Shown here: positions 24,901-37,073 of the stretch, piece by piece
Layout of the letters: each line of letters starts with the position of its first letter
Position numbering within the stretch: position 1 is the stretch's first letter
Origin: Numida meleagris
Taxonomy: Eukaryota; Chordata; Aves; Galliformes; Numididae
NCBI RefSeq assembly: GCF_002078875.1
Contig: NC_034438.1
Coordinates: 64,811,276-64,875,275, forward strand
Reading direction: 5' to 3'
DNA length: 64,000 nt
Position numbers and translations under genes: made by a program
Notes under the pieces: model-generated
Database searches by the model: none
Told to the model about the DNA's origin: nothing
Seen by the model: only the letters and a program-made list of their open reading frames with translations

Positions 24901-27900
24901 CTCTCTATATAGTAGCAATAACAAATGATGCAGCCCATCTTTTGTTGTTGTTATTGAGGTACACTTGTTCTTGGAAAAATCAAAGCATTTCTACAGTTGA
25001 AGACAGCTTGTGTTTTATTTTAGCATTAAAACAGCACTTAAAGGCTCCAAGCAGAATTCACTGCCTGTTTGTTCTGATCTGTGTTGCTGTAAGTAGGACT
25101 GGAAAGAATTTTTCTGATTTGTGAACTTTCCTGGGAGTACACAAATCTTTCCTGTTCTGCATCAAGTTCTAATTGAGTTATTAGACATTTCCATTTTAAA
25201 ATGTCCTCTTTTTTTATTCTTTTGTGTTGGACATAAACTTACAGAAATTGATTATTTTAGTACATTTCCCTGCTATGTAAAAGACAAGATCAGTATATAG
25301 AAATTACCTTTCACAAAGATACCATACCATGGTAATCATGTCATATGAGTTTTCTTTTGGATAAGTGTAACCGAGAGAGTCCTGTAAATATCTCATCTTA
25401 ATGGATTTCTGTAGCCCCTAAATGCCATCTGATGGGTCCTTGACATGACCTTTTCAGGTCCTCCACAAACTTTTAATTAAAATATAAAGAGAGCAACATT
25501 CAAACTTGATCTTTCAGCACCACATGCAGGGAACAATGCTGCATCTGCTCAATGGGTCAAAATGACCAAATATGATCCCTGAAAACACCTCGTGTCTCAC
25601 TTACTGCAGTGACTAACGACACAGTCATGAAAAAATGAAGAGACTGGGAAGATCAGTGGATTGTAACTTCTGCCCACCGAATGCAAGGGAAAAATTACTT
25701 CAGTGCAAGGTGACCTTTGTGACTGCATGGCTGCAGTATGCACTTGTTGAAGAAGAAAGATAAGAAAGAGAACTGCCTGTGCAATACAATATCTCCATCA
25801 GCACAGGAGCTCAGGTTTGAGTCAACAAGACCCTGCTCTAGCTGGCTACATTCAACAGTGCAACACAAAGCAGGTACTCACCATTTTCCTACCAACCATA
25901 TTAAACTACAGCTTTGAGCTATGGATCAAACTTTGGGGTTTACAAATACCATCTGTGACTGTAGAGATATGGGATGGTGATTGAAACCTTCCATGAATAC
26001 TGGAAAAGGCTCGTGGGAAGAAAAAATGCTTCTACAGCAGCAGTGCACGTGCATGGCAGAGTGATGAGTGGACCCATCATGTGCTGTGGGAAGGCTAGAA
26101 GTGAAAATGGGAGACCTCCAGAACAGCAGAAACATCTTCCAAGTGCTGTGGAGGCATACAGTTATGTCCATTGTGACCTACAGTAATCACTGCTCTGTAC
26201 TGCTCATTGATGATTTTCAAACTAAACTTTTCTTTTTTAAACAGGATAGTAAAATTTGTCAAAAACCAAAACTTTACAAGAAGAATGTCTTTGATGTACC
26301 TCTCATTTCCTCAATAGCTGAGAGGTTCTGCAGTTCCTAATGTGTTTTGGTTTTGTGTTCCTGTTGAAAAAGGCTTTCTGTTTCAGATAGTAAATTAATT
26401 TGTACAAAATATATATATATAATTTTATTCAAACTGATTGTTTTAATCCTTTTTTTGATAATCATTTAAAAACAACAACAGCAACAAAAAACCTAAGCCT
26501 AATGGAATGAAATCAAAACTGAAAAAAAAAAACAAAAAACAAAAACACCGAACAAAGTCAAACTAAATATTAAAAAAAAAAAAGACTGAATTTTAAACCT
26601 GATTTAGAAATAAGAGTATTTCAAATTCTTTGGTACAGTAAGTGGACTGAACATCACATGTCCAATTCTAATTTTTGTCCTCCTATTCTTCCCACCTTCT
26701 TTCTCTGTTGGTCATTTTTTCAGCTTGTGCCTTCATCTTACAGTAACCATATGTCTTGTAACCAGAGTTTATACTTCCCTGGGTTTCCAGTCCAACGGAA
26801 GTCCAGGAAGAGTATCCATCAGCTGCTATGCAGTATTGTTTTTGTCAGGTAGCCTGAAGCTGGGGACACCTAGGCTTGCATATTTCCTCAACCACTGAGC
26901 AAATCATTTATCCTCTGTGAACAGCATAGTAGTGACAGGGCCACATGGATATTAGTCACACTGCAATACAGCAGTTCAACTTTCCCATAAATCTGGGACA
27001 CCTTGTCTATCCATCTCTCGGAGGTGGCAGATGAGGAAGAACATGGCTTGCTGCTTCATTCTTTGACATCAGTTGCAGAACTTCAATTAATTTCAGTGAA
27101 TGGGACAGGTCTGAAAATGCAGCTAAGGATATGTAACAAAGGTGATTAGAAAACTTACCACACCAAAATGAAAAGGGGAAATACCTTCTTGGAATTACAC
27201 CTCCCATGCTTCAGCTGAAGAATACCCATATATGTACAGACTTGAAAACAGAAATGTAGTGACCCCTGAACTTTGTTAGAACTCAAGAGTCATATCCCCT
27301 AACCACACAGCACATTGCAGCAAGAAGCAGTTTGCCTCCTTCCCTCAACAGTTTTAACTTTTTAATTTAAGTGGCAATCTAAGGTTTGAGAGTTGCCTAG
27401 AGGAAGCATACCATGTAGTTGAGGCTCAGGAGGAGCAGGTAGAAATTACAGATCTCCAGCTATAACTTCAAATTCAGCTTAATTCTCTTAATCAGAACAG
27501 ACTCTTCCAATGCCAAGCTTTTAAAAACTTAGCATACTATAGTCATCAAGTTAATAAATGAGATTCATAGAAATCTGCCTTTGGTTGGGCACTGCTTCTT
27601 CATTTATAATGATGAATGGTAGCTGCAATTCCAGGTAAGGGAAGTCTGCACATTCCTCTCCTTATCTCATTAAACTACATATACATACTGGCAGTGAATG
27701 TTAAAACGCACACTTTCCTACACATGCTTCCTGAAAACATAAATTCTGCAAACTGCAGCATAAGCATTCTTCCTACTTCTTCTGATAATTTGTTTAATGG
27801 ATACTAAGTACTGGAGAAGCAATCTAGCACGTACAATTTATTTCTATAGCTAATTACAGGGAGTGTACACATTCAGCATGTTACAGAGAAAGAAATGTAT

Positions 27901-30900
27901 ACGAGAGCATGTATGTACAAAGTATCTCTAAATCTGCCTTCTAATGAAAACTCCAAATGAAATTTTCTTAAGTACTTCCAATCAAAGTCTTTGGAAAAGC
28001 AATCCAATCTTAATATAATTAGTACACTCACAGAGCAACCCTTTATGGCTGGTTTAAAGGTATTTGGCTAGATGTCAGCACTTATTTTTAAGTACTCTGA
28101 ACATTTTGAGCCACAAATTCTGAAATCTTTTAGACAAGATGGAAGCTTAATATTCTAATTACCTGCTGTTGGAGAGGAATTCACCAACTGCATAACAACA
28201 ACAAAAAAATCAGCATTAGTGATGTCAATCACATTGTTTTCATGTCTATTATTCCTTGCTCATGCACAGCATTATTTCCTTAGGTTACCAAGCCTGCATT
28301 CATTCATGGAAAATGATGAAACCTCAGGGATCAGCAAATACTCATGTCATCCTGCTGCATTCTTTGACCGCAGCCTGATATTCTTTAATTAGCTTTTAAA
28401 TTAAACACTCACTTCCCCAATATTAACAGTTCTACAGCATGCAGAATTACTCAAATTAATTAGTCACATTAGCAACACACAAAATCAGCACGCTAATATT
28501 TAGAATCTATTTGTGGGCCTGATCCACAGCAGAATTAACTTAATTGCCGCCTTAGTATTTACTTCAGCGTATCTCAATCCATCCCCACGTTTGGTTTAGG
28601 ATCATTTTCCTCCCTGTATTTTGGCACTGCTCCACTTGTCCGGCGCTGCTGGGCATCTAAAAGGATGGGCCTGTTTTGGAGAATTTGCGCTGTGGAGCCA
28701 TGAGATGTATTCTGGTGCCTGCAGGCCACAGGGGCTGCTGCGTGAAGACTGCGTGCCCACTGCAGGTCTCTGCTCTCAGATGGAGCCTGCTGGTCACCCT
28801 GCTGCCACCGTCAACTGCTGGGCTCAGCAGGAGGCCTGGGGCTTGCCTCAGTGCCTGCATCTGGGCCTTGACTGCTCTGTGTTCTCCGTATTGCCCAGAT
28901 TTCTTTGGGCTGTATGGTGGCTGCAAGAGATCACAAAGGGAGAAAACTCCAACTAGCGGATTGTTCGCATCAGAGTGTACCTCGAATTCTTCCTGTGCCA
29001 CATTCTGCTTGCCTCACCCAGGTGATTGCCCTGCAATGTCTCTTCTGCCAAGCAGGCGTTCTTTCTGCCAAAGGCTGTGTGTGAAACCTGCTGGACATTA
29101 TCCAGATCCATCCGACTGCTGAGATAAGTGCTGCCAGTTTCACACAGCCCTTGACACGGGAGAGAAAGAACAGAATTACTTTTCAAGAGACAGTGCATTT
29201 ACATGACCGTTATTTGAGCTCTTCCAAATGCAGTTCAGTCAACTGGAGCATCAGAGAGACTAGAGGCTTGGAAAGGAACACCTTTGTATCCTCACGGCTC
29301 AACAACCTCCCAGGGAAAAAAAAGAAAAAAAGGAGACATATGTTCATATTTTCCAATTAACAGTCTCAGTATGGTTAAACGCAGCAAGCAATGCCTTCCA
29401 ATATCTGGATTTCCACTCAAATGTATTGCTATATCATTGCATAGCTGGAAAGTTCTTTTGGCAGTAGCTTTGCTTTGCCACAGGTAAAGCATGCTTCAAG
29501 GGACTGCACAGTAAGGCTGCAAATCTGAAGAGAAAACGCCAGTCAAGGTAGAATTTTTACAAACATGGGCAGGAGAAGTAAACCACAGGCTGGGAGGGAA
29601 GGAGAGGATAAATACATTTACTCTAAACTAATGAATTTCATCCACCATCTGCTTTCTCCCTCCTTCCAAACTATTCATCTGTGTGCCCTTTTTTATTTCT
29701 CTTCTCACTTTCCTGTCCATCTGTCTTCTAGATTAAGTCAGTTTATTATGAAGATAATTGTTATCATCAACAAGGAAGTGCTGCAGCACCTATGAATCCC
29801 TCCTGAAGATGAAGCAGAAAGGAGGGGAACGGGGCTTTACATGAATCACACAACAAAACTGAGCCCTGCCAGAAATCATCAGCATTGATGATCATTCTTA
29901 GCAAACTAATAGCTAGGATTAAGATGATGAGGGGCAGGTGTTGGGTGGAACAAATTTAATAGGACGTGTCCCAAATCTATCAGATCAAGCCTCTTGCCCC
30001 TTAGCAATACCATGCACTGACTGATCTATACAAGCAGCTTATTAACATCAAAGGGAGCGTTTCGCTTCTTTGTGTATTTGGACAACCAAATGTGGCCTAG
30101 AATTCCCTAGAAATAATTGAAGAACTGGTTAGCAAGCTGCAGAGCAAGCTCTGGTCCACAAATCATGGAAACTACCAGTTTTCGCCTGATGTTTACACTG
30201 AAATGGAACAGATAAAATTTGCTTTAAAAGACAACCTTTACAAGCTGCTTACCACTAATGGTCTGCTCTTGTAAAGCTATTGCAAATATAAAGTATACTC
30301 ATGCAGGAGCCATTTCAGACAGGCAGGTTACTAGTGAGTTTTTTAAATAGTTTATGGCCAGTTGCACAATGAAACAAGAACTGGGGGAACTGTGGATAAA
30401 CCCAGGTTTCTAGTCTGAGTCTGTGGGAAGGAAAAAGAAGATGTCATGAATAATTATCATGCCTGACTGGAACCATAGAAATCATGAGAATGGAAGAAAA
30501 GATGCTCCACAACTGTTTTATTATCTTTCCCCTGGTATCTGCAACTTTTTTAACCTCAGCTAATGTAAATTAATGTCTTCTATTATCCCTGACAGAACCT
30601 TGTTCTGTTCTGAACTGACCCTTGGTCAGTTTAAAACAAGCAAGAAACCAGCTGTGTTGCTCAAGAAAAAGGAAAGGGCCTGGAAAGTGGCTGCTTGAAG
30701 TCACTTAGAAATGCTTGTGTTCATTTTTGTCCAGAGGCTGCTTGCAGCACAAAACAGCTCTCTGCTTTTATCTGGAAGCAGACTTCAGAACAAGTGATGG
30801 GATAACTACTCTCTAGCAAAGAGGATATTCTAATAGAATTCATGCTGTAAGATGCAAGCATTTTCAAGCATACTAGCATTTCCTCATAGATAGCAAACTT

Positions 30901-31682
30901 CACTAGTTTGGAGATGTGTTATTGGTTATAGAAAGAAAAAAACAAACATGAAAGAGCATGGCAATTCAGTGCTAGCAACAGGTTTGACAGCTATCTGTCA
31001 AAGAAGGTAATTAATGATACTTTTTTCTTGATGCTTAAACCCACCAAGAGGCTCTAAATGCTTGACCAGCAAACACAGGGAGAGATACTGCAGACAAAGA
31101 ACCTTCCCTGTATCAGAAATCCTGCTGGAGTGAATGGGAAAGTGGATGCATGTAATGCTACTCCGTGGCTGCTTGAGAGATCAGGGCTCACCATCTGCAC
31201 AGTGCAGCCTTAAAACCCTATTGATCTGCTGCGTCCTTGTCACCTTTCTGTGCCCTTGCTTGCTAAAGGGAGCACAGCCATTTTAACAGCCCAACGCGCT
31301 TGCACTGAAAATCTATGACTATCACCATGGGTCACCATGTTGATAAAGCAGGCATCTCGCTTTGTGCTGTGAATCTCACTGGTGGCACTTGTCAGCTCAA
31401 GCGCCTTTGTTGCTGGCAGACGGAACACAGGTGCCTGAGGTGGGAACTGCTGAGCCTGTGTCCTGCAGGAAGGATGGCAAAAGAAACAGCTTTGCTAGAG
31501 GCAGCAGGCATGCCTCATATGTTACAGGACCAGACCAACATTTCTGTGGTGTATTTGTATAAACTCAGACCTTTGGCAAGCCTGGTGTAAGAGAAATGGT
31601 GTGACTCATACTTCTTCCCCCACAGGGCTGCACATTTCATACATACACACACAAAATCATGCATGTGTCATCAAATTTTTCT
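21951..31682. other. Long AT-rich non-coding interval
   Basis: Nearly 10 kb with no recognisable transposon or gene. Low-complexity spots are a GTTT run at 22100-22122, an AT dinucleotide run near 26407-26420 and A-rich DNA at 26520-26585. A TAAT-rich block at 28380-28560 and a more GC-rich block at 28620-29120 stand out in composition. The plus-strand frame 28676-29122 (148 codons) overlaps two other open frames and shows no domain, so I do not call it a gene. Confidence 0.4.
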
Positions 31683-31860
31683 TACTGGAACAGGCTGCCC
31701 AGAGAAGCCATGGAGTCCCCTTCTATGGAGACATTCAAGACCTGTCTGGATGTCTACCTGTGCAATCTATTGTAGGGTACCTGCTTTAGCAGGGGGTTGG
31801 ACTCGATGTTCTCTTGAGGTTTCTTCCAACTCCTGCAATTCTGTCACTCTGTGATTCTGT
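31683..31860 (+). mobile_element. CR1 LINE 3'-end fragment
   Basis: The plus strand reads the last codons of a CR1 ORF2 (ACTGGAACAGGCTGCCCAGA), the 3' untranslated region with GGTTGGACTCGATG, and a degenerate octamer tail ending at 31860 (CACTCTGTGATTCTGT). It is 5'-truncated to about 180 bp. Confidence 0.85.
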
Positions 31861-34074
31861 TTTGGGCCCATATATATTTCCAATCACATAAGATATCACT
31901 GGCACACTATAGTAGGAAAACAGTATGGAGCCTCAGGACATATTCCAAACTACCCATCACATCACAGTGAAGGGAATTTCTGAGGTCCACTGGAGCTAGG
32001 GTCACCTTTCAAACACCTCTACTGACTCATAGATTGAAAAGAATCGGCTTGTCACAGCAATTTCCTCTTGCTGTGAAGTCATTCTGAAGAACAGCCAAAT
32101 CATTCATACACTGTTCATTGTTTTGTTCCACAAATCCACCTCCAGTGGCTGCCAAAACCCCTCAAACCAGCAGAGAGAGGTACATTCCTTTTTTTCCCAA
32201 GATGCTGCTCCCAAGCCCCTAAAGATCACATTTGTCAGCATTTGTCTCTAAACCCTTTAAGCTGAATGATCCAGGGGATCAATGAATCAATGATCAATGA
32301 AATCTTCCTGTTTTCCTTTGGTTTTGTGTCTTTCCTTGCTCTGGACAAGCTCACCAGCACCTCTGTGGAGCATGGCAGCTGTCATTCTTCTCTCTCAGAT
32401 GAGAATCCTGTGCACAAGGACCTTTGAGTTTTCCCAGAGGTTTTCCAGAGGCGTGATTTGTCCAAGCTCAGTGAACTTCACCAATCACTTTATTTATGTA
32501 TGAACATCTCAACCTGCCTCGAAGAGCTTCAGGTTTCCTGCTGTAATTACCATTGTCACCACTAATCAAGCAATGCTGGCCCATTCCCCAGAGCTGTTCC
32601 CAGGCACATCACAGTACAACACTGCATGCATTGCTTTGGTGCTGGTGTTTCCACTGAGCCATTTGGCAGCAGCAGTAGCTGTCTGTTGCACATCACATCA
32701 GGTGCAGCAGTCCTGTGCCTACCCTCCGTAACTCAGTGCCTAGATGCTGCTAGCAGAGACAGTACCCTTGGGGATCGATGCTTTGCATTGCTGCAGGACT
32801 GCAAAGGGACCCAGCTGCCTCCTCTGCATGTGGTATGATATACAGCTTCTCGTGGGGAGCTAAGCAGCTCCCTTTTACAGTATAACTGTGCGTAGATCAC
32901 AGAGAATTCTTTGAATATCAGCTGCTGCGTTCATTTTTAAGAAACAGAATCTTTGTTATTCAACATAAAAGATCAGAATGTATCAGTTTAATCCTTGCAG
33001 TGAATTAGGTTATCCCTCAGAATGAGAGATGAGGTGTAACAGTAATAAATGATGGTGAACAAGAATGGCTGTTCCCTTTATCTTAAAGGAAAAAGTTTTG
33101 GAAAAATCATTGCAATCAGTATCAAAAGAAGGTGTAAGTTTCCAGGCATTCTTTTCAACACCTATTTATTCTAAACAACAACAACAATGAATCTCCAGTT
33201 CCTTGCTTCAGAATATATATAAAAAATGAAACAATTTGTGTGTCAGGTGAGAAAGGCAAATTTCAAGAAGTGTAATTTTAAAAAGGACAGATCATCTGAC
33301 TGTAAACTCGAGGACAGGCTTTTATAAATCTCACATGCATCAATGTTTGAAGCCTATGGGTTGCCATGGTTACCATGACATTGTGAGTCTTATTTATAGC
33401 CCTGCACTATATATATTGCTTTCCAGAAGAAATGAAAGGGATGTCTGGCTGTGAAGGAATCTGGGAACTGCACATTAAAAAAGAATTGCAGAGGGAAAAA
33501 AATCTAATTAAGGAGGGATTGCTGAGGTTAGACACTGGCTTTTGTGGCACGGGGCTGTGACAGCATCCTCTGATCAGAGCAGCCAGGAGGAATGCAGGCA
33601 GCCACATGCCATCTTCACCCCCAGTCTGGCCCAGGGGAAGCAGGGGCAAGATTTCCCAGCACTGGTCCATGTTCCTGAGGGATGCAAGGGGGCATACAGG
33701 TGTCATCACCCTAAGCCCCATGGCTGGAAGGGCCAGCGAATGAGAAAGGCCTGGGGTCAACAGAGGCAGCCTCAGATGTGAGTGCCCTCCAGCGCTGCTT
33801 CCCCAGGGACAGGAGGCTGCAGATGTCTGCACTGATGTGGGACACATTCGCTAGCATCAGCCAAGAGCAGCAAAATTGGCTTTCCTTCCTCTCTGAAGCA
33901 GATGTAACACACATGTGTGTATTCATATATATAGAGATGTTATGCATGTTATAGCATATATATTCTTATAAGGTATCAATAATATAATTTCTATTATGAT
34001 GCATATTAAAAAAACAAGTCAGTGGCAACATTTACACAGAGATTGTCTTGAAAAATAAGACAAAGACAAGATCA

Positions 34075-34320
34075 GTAGAAAAGAAAGATTTAAAAAAGGC
34101 AGCAGTAGAGAAAGATAGAAGGACAATAGGAAAGGAGAGAGAGAAAAGGAAGGAAGGAAAAAAGGAAGGAAGAAGAAGGAGAGAAAGAGAAGAAAGGATG
34201 GATGGATGAGAAACAGAAGGAGACAAAAAGGAGGAGGTGAGGCAGGCAGACATTGAGGAGGAAGGGGAGGGGGAGGAAAGAAGAGGGAGATGGAGAGGGT
34301 AGAGGGGCAGAGGAAGGGAT
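34075..34320. repeat. Purine-rich (GGAA/GA) low-complexity tract
   Basis: About 245 bp are almost entirely A and G on the plus strand, with GGAAGGAA, GGATGGATGG and GAGGGGGAGG patches. It is imperfect rather than a clean microsatellite. Such mirror-like purine tracts can form triplex DNA. Confidence 0.85.
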
Positions 34321-34599
34321 GAATTTTTAATAAAACGCTTCCCCAGTTTTTAATCCAACTCCATTTCTCAGAGCCAGGTCACTGCCCAAGGCAGCTGCTA
34401 CCCCAAGGTCAGTTTCAGCCACCCAAGACAAGGCAGAGGTGAATCAATAATTTAGACAGAAACAGAAAAGATGAAAGTATCAAAAATGGCAAGCAAAAAA
34501 CTTAACAACAGGAATGCAAAACCATAAGGAAAAAAAGGAAAGTTTATTAAAATTGTCTGATATTTGGGTCTTAAACAGTGCCTCCTAACAATTTTTCAG

Positions 34600-34744
34600 G
34601 ACAGGTACCATGGGTGTGATTGCAAGCAGAGTTACTGCGGAAGGGAAGATCTGTTCAGAAACCTCTTTGGGAAGGAGCTGGAAATGAGGCCAGATCATTG
34701 TGCAGAAAGAGCACACACTGCAGTTTCCATATACTGCTTTAATG
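34600..34744 (+). other. Candidate exon (145 bp) with strong splice signals
   Basis: A branch-point-like CCTAAC and ATTTTTCAG acceptor lie directly upstream, and the segment ends at a GTGAGT donor (34745). It is open in one phase from acceptor to donor (48 codons plus one base), starting DRYHGCDCKQSYCGREDLF and ending SIYCFNG. Four of the first 25 or so residues are Cys. I do not recognise the protein. No matching neighbouring exon was found in the window apart from the weak candidate at 17.7 kb on the same strand. A single exon of a gene extending outside, a lncRNA exon or chance are all possible. Confidence 0.28.
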
Positions 34745-36189
34745 GTGAGTGTTTTGCTGATTAAAAACCTGTGGGAATGATTGAAAACAGACGCCCGTAG
34801 AAAAAAAACTGGCTAAGGTCTGATGGAAACAAGAAAGGCAGGGTACCCTGTGTCTCTGATAGTGACAGTAAAATGTCCCTTTCACTAACTGTATGCGCTT
34901 CAGCTAGCATGGATGCTGACAAAACACTCACAGAGAATATTATTTAAAATATTATTTAGACTTATTTTCAAAGTTATAACTGCCTTGGAATTGTAAAGAT
35001 GCAATCCAAAGCTCTCAGGCTGTTTTGACATGAGACAGCAAACAAGGAAACAAACAAATCTGCCATTTAATGAGACAATCACAGCTGTAGAGGCAGAGGT
35101 GTACTCTAAAATCATTTTCCCCTTGATTTTCAGTCCCCTCTTCCTCTTTGCTGATGCCTACAGGGTGAGATTTAACTCAGTCCATTACTGGGAGTACTGT
35201 CAGTTTTAGTTAGGGAGTAGGAAAAGAAAACAAAAAATGGGAAACAAAAATGAAGAAGGGACAAAACAAGAAGAATTAGGTCCCATCCTCCTCCCTCATT
35301 CTAGGGAGATTTTTTTCCCCAAAAGCAAAATGTTTTCCCTCTTAAGTCATTTAAGGCAGAAATTGAATGTTCCAATAAAACACTGTGGATGTATTGTAAT
35401 CTTGCTTCAGTATTAATTACAATGTTATGCCTATGCCTCCGCTGAGATTTTGCCCCTTAGCAGTTAGTTATGCAAGTCCTGTTCAGAAGCAATCATCATA
35501 ATATCAATATACTTTTGCTGTTGTCTGCAAATTACTAGATGACCTAATGCCACTGAGAGCCTTTGTACTATTATCTTTCTTCATATTGATTAAATGTAAA
35601 TTATTGAGAAAAGTAATTGAGGAAATTCCAGTGTAGCCTAGTGCTGTACCTAGAGGCTGTCTGTCACTGAATTTGATACTTCTGACCTCATAATTTGATA
35701 TAAAGTTTATTATCCAAGATGATCCTCTAGGTGTCTATTATTTAGGATCTTGTTTAAATGACCACTCAGACACACTACAGAGAGAGTGGAAGGATCCATT
35801 TACCAAACGGAGAACAGATAAATCTTCAGGCTGCAGGAACTGAAATAACATTTGCATTCAGTTGTACCTCTGGAATAGTGGAGAGGAAAATCATTAGAGT
35901 TGGCAAACCACATGGCTTTACAAGATTCTGAGATGATTTTTTTTTCTTTTATAATGAAACCCTACGGGAAATAATATTCCAATATAATCCTAGGGAATCG
36001 TAATTCCTGCAGGAAACATTCTAAAATATACTGACTTTTGGTTGCAAATGGTTCTTTGCTTCTGATTGGCATCTGATTCTCCACAGGCCAGATTACAAAA
36101 GAAGGTGGACATTTTATGGAGTCCTTGTGGACACATGGTGCCACTTCTTCAGGAAACTGGTGAGCAAAACTCTGACTCCAACACTGAAA

Positions 36190-37073
36190 ATGTGGATCAT
36201 GTCCTTCTGGGACATAGGATGGGATGACTCACATAACTGGAATACTACCACTGAGGGGCACTGGCTCTTTAGAAGGGATGGGCAAAATAGGAAGGATAGG
36301 GGAGTCCCCCTCTATGTCAAAAAGAAGATAGACTGTGAGGAGCTCCTTCTGAGAAACAGTCAGGAACAGGTTGAGAGCCTGTGTGTTAGAATTAGGGATA
36401 GGGCTAATAAAGGCCAGCTGGTGATAAGGGTATACTACAGGCTGCCTGATGAGGGGAGCCTGCTGACAAGGCCTTCTTGCTTCAGCTGCAGGAGGAATCG
36501 TGCTCACAGGCTCTTGTCCTGGTGGGGGACTTCAACCATCTGGATATCTGTTGGAAAAACCACACAGTGAGCTGCAAGAGATCCAGGAGACTCCTGGAAT
36601 CCATTGATGATAAATTTCTGGTTCAGGTACTGGACAGACTGACAAGAGGTGATGCACTGCTGGGCCTGCTGCTCACCAATGAGGAGGAGATCATTAAAGG
36701 TGTTAAGGTTAGAGGCAGCCTGCACTGCAGTAACCATGCCCTGTTTGAGTTCATGATCTCAAGGAATGTGGGCCTAGCAAAGAGTGGGGTCAGGACCCCA
36801 AACTTCGGAAGAGTGAACTGTTCAAGCTGTTCAAGGAATGGTTGGCCGAGATCTCCTGGGATGCTGCCCTTAGAGACAAAGATGTTGAGGAAAGCTGGCT
36901 ACTCTTCAAGGATGCCCTTCTGAGAGCACAAGGGCCCTCCGTCTCTCTGAATAAGAAAGTGGGCAGAGGAGGCAGGAAAACAGCATGGCTTACCAAGGAC
37001 CTGCTGGGCAAACAAAGGGCAAAGGAAGGTATACACAAGCTTTGGAAACACAGGTGTGTCACCTGGGAGAAAT
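36190..37073 (+). pseudogene. CR1 ORF2 remnant: endonuclease domain (5' part of split copy)
   Basis: Two frames joined by a frameshift near 36480 carry the endonuclease: WDIGWDDSHNWNTTTEGHW, then CSQALVLVGDFNHLDICW with the GDFN motif. The next conserved motif reads HCSNHALFEF where functional copies have SDH, so the catalytic Asp is replaced by Asn. A further frameshift near 36840 leads to LLFKDALLRAQGP and CVTWE, where the younger CR1 is inserted. Confidence 0.85.

Larger units (their letters stand above)
31861..36189. other. Non-coding sequence with a purine tract and one candidate exon
   Basis: No transposon recognised. The strand-asymmetric purine tract (34075-34320) and a 145-bp candidate exon (34600-34744) are listed separately. 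The minus-strand frame 33407-33847 (146 codons) has no domain and is probably chance in a locally GC-rich stretch. Confidence 0.4.

Noticed and set aside
28676..29122. 148-codon plus-strand frame overlapping two other open frames
   Set aside because: Local GC enrichment lengthens frames on both strands; no motif recognised, and no frame is better than the others.
33407..33847. 146-codon minus-strand frame
   Set aside because: No domain; lies in a GC-rich patch with an opposite-strand open frame at 33542-33781.
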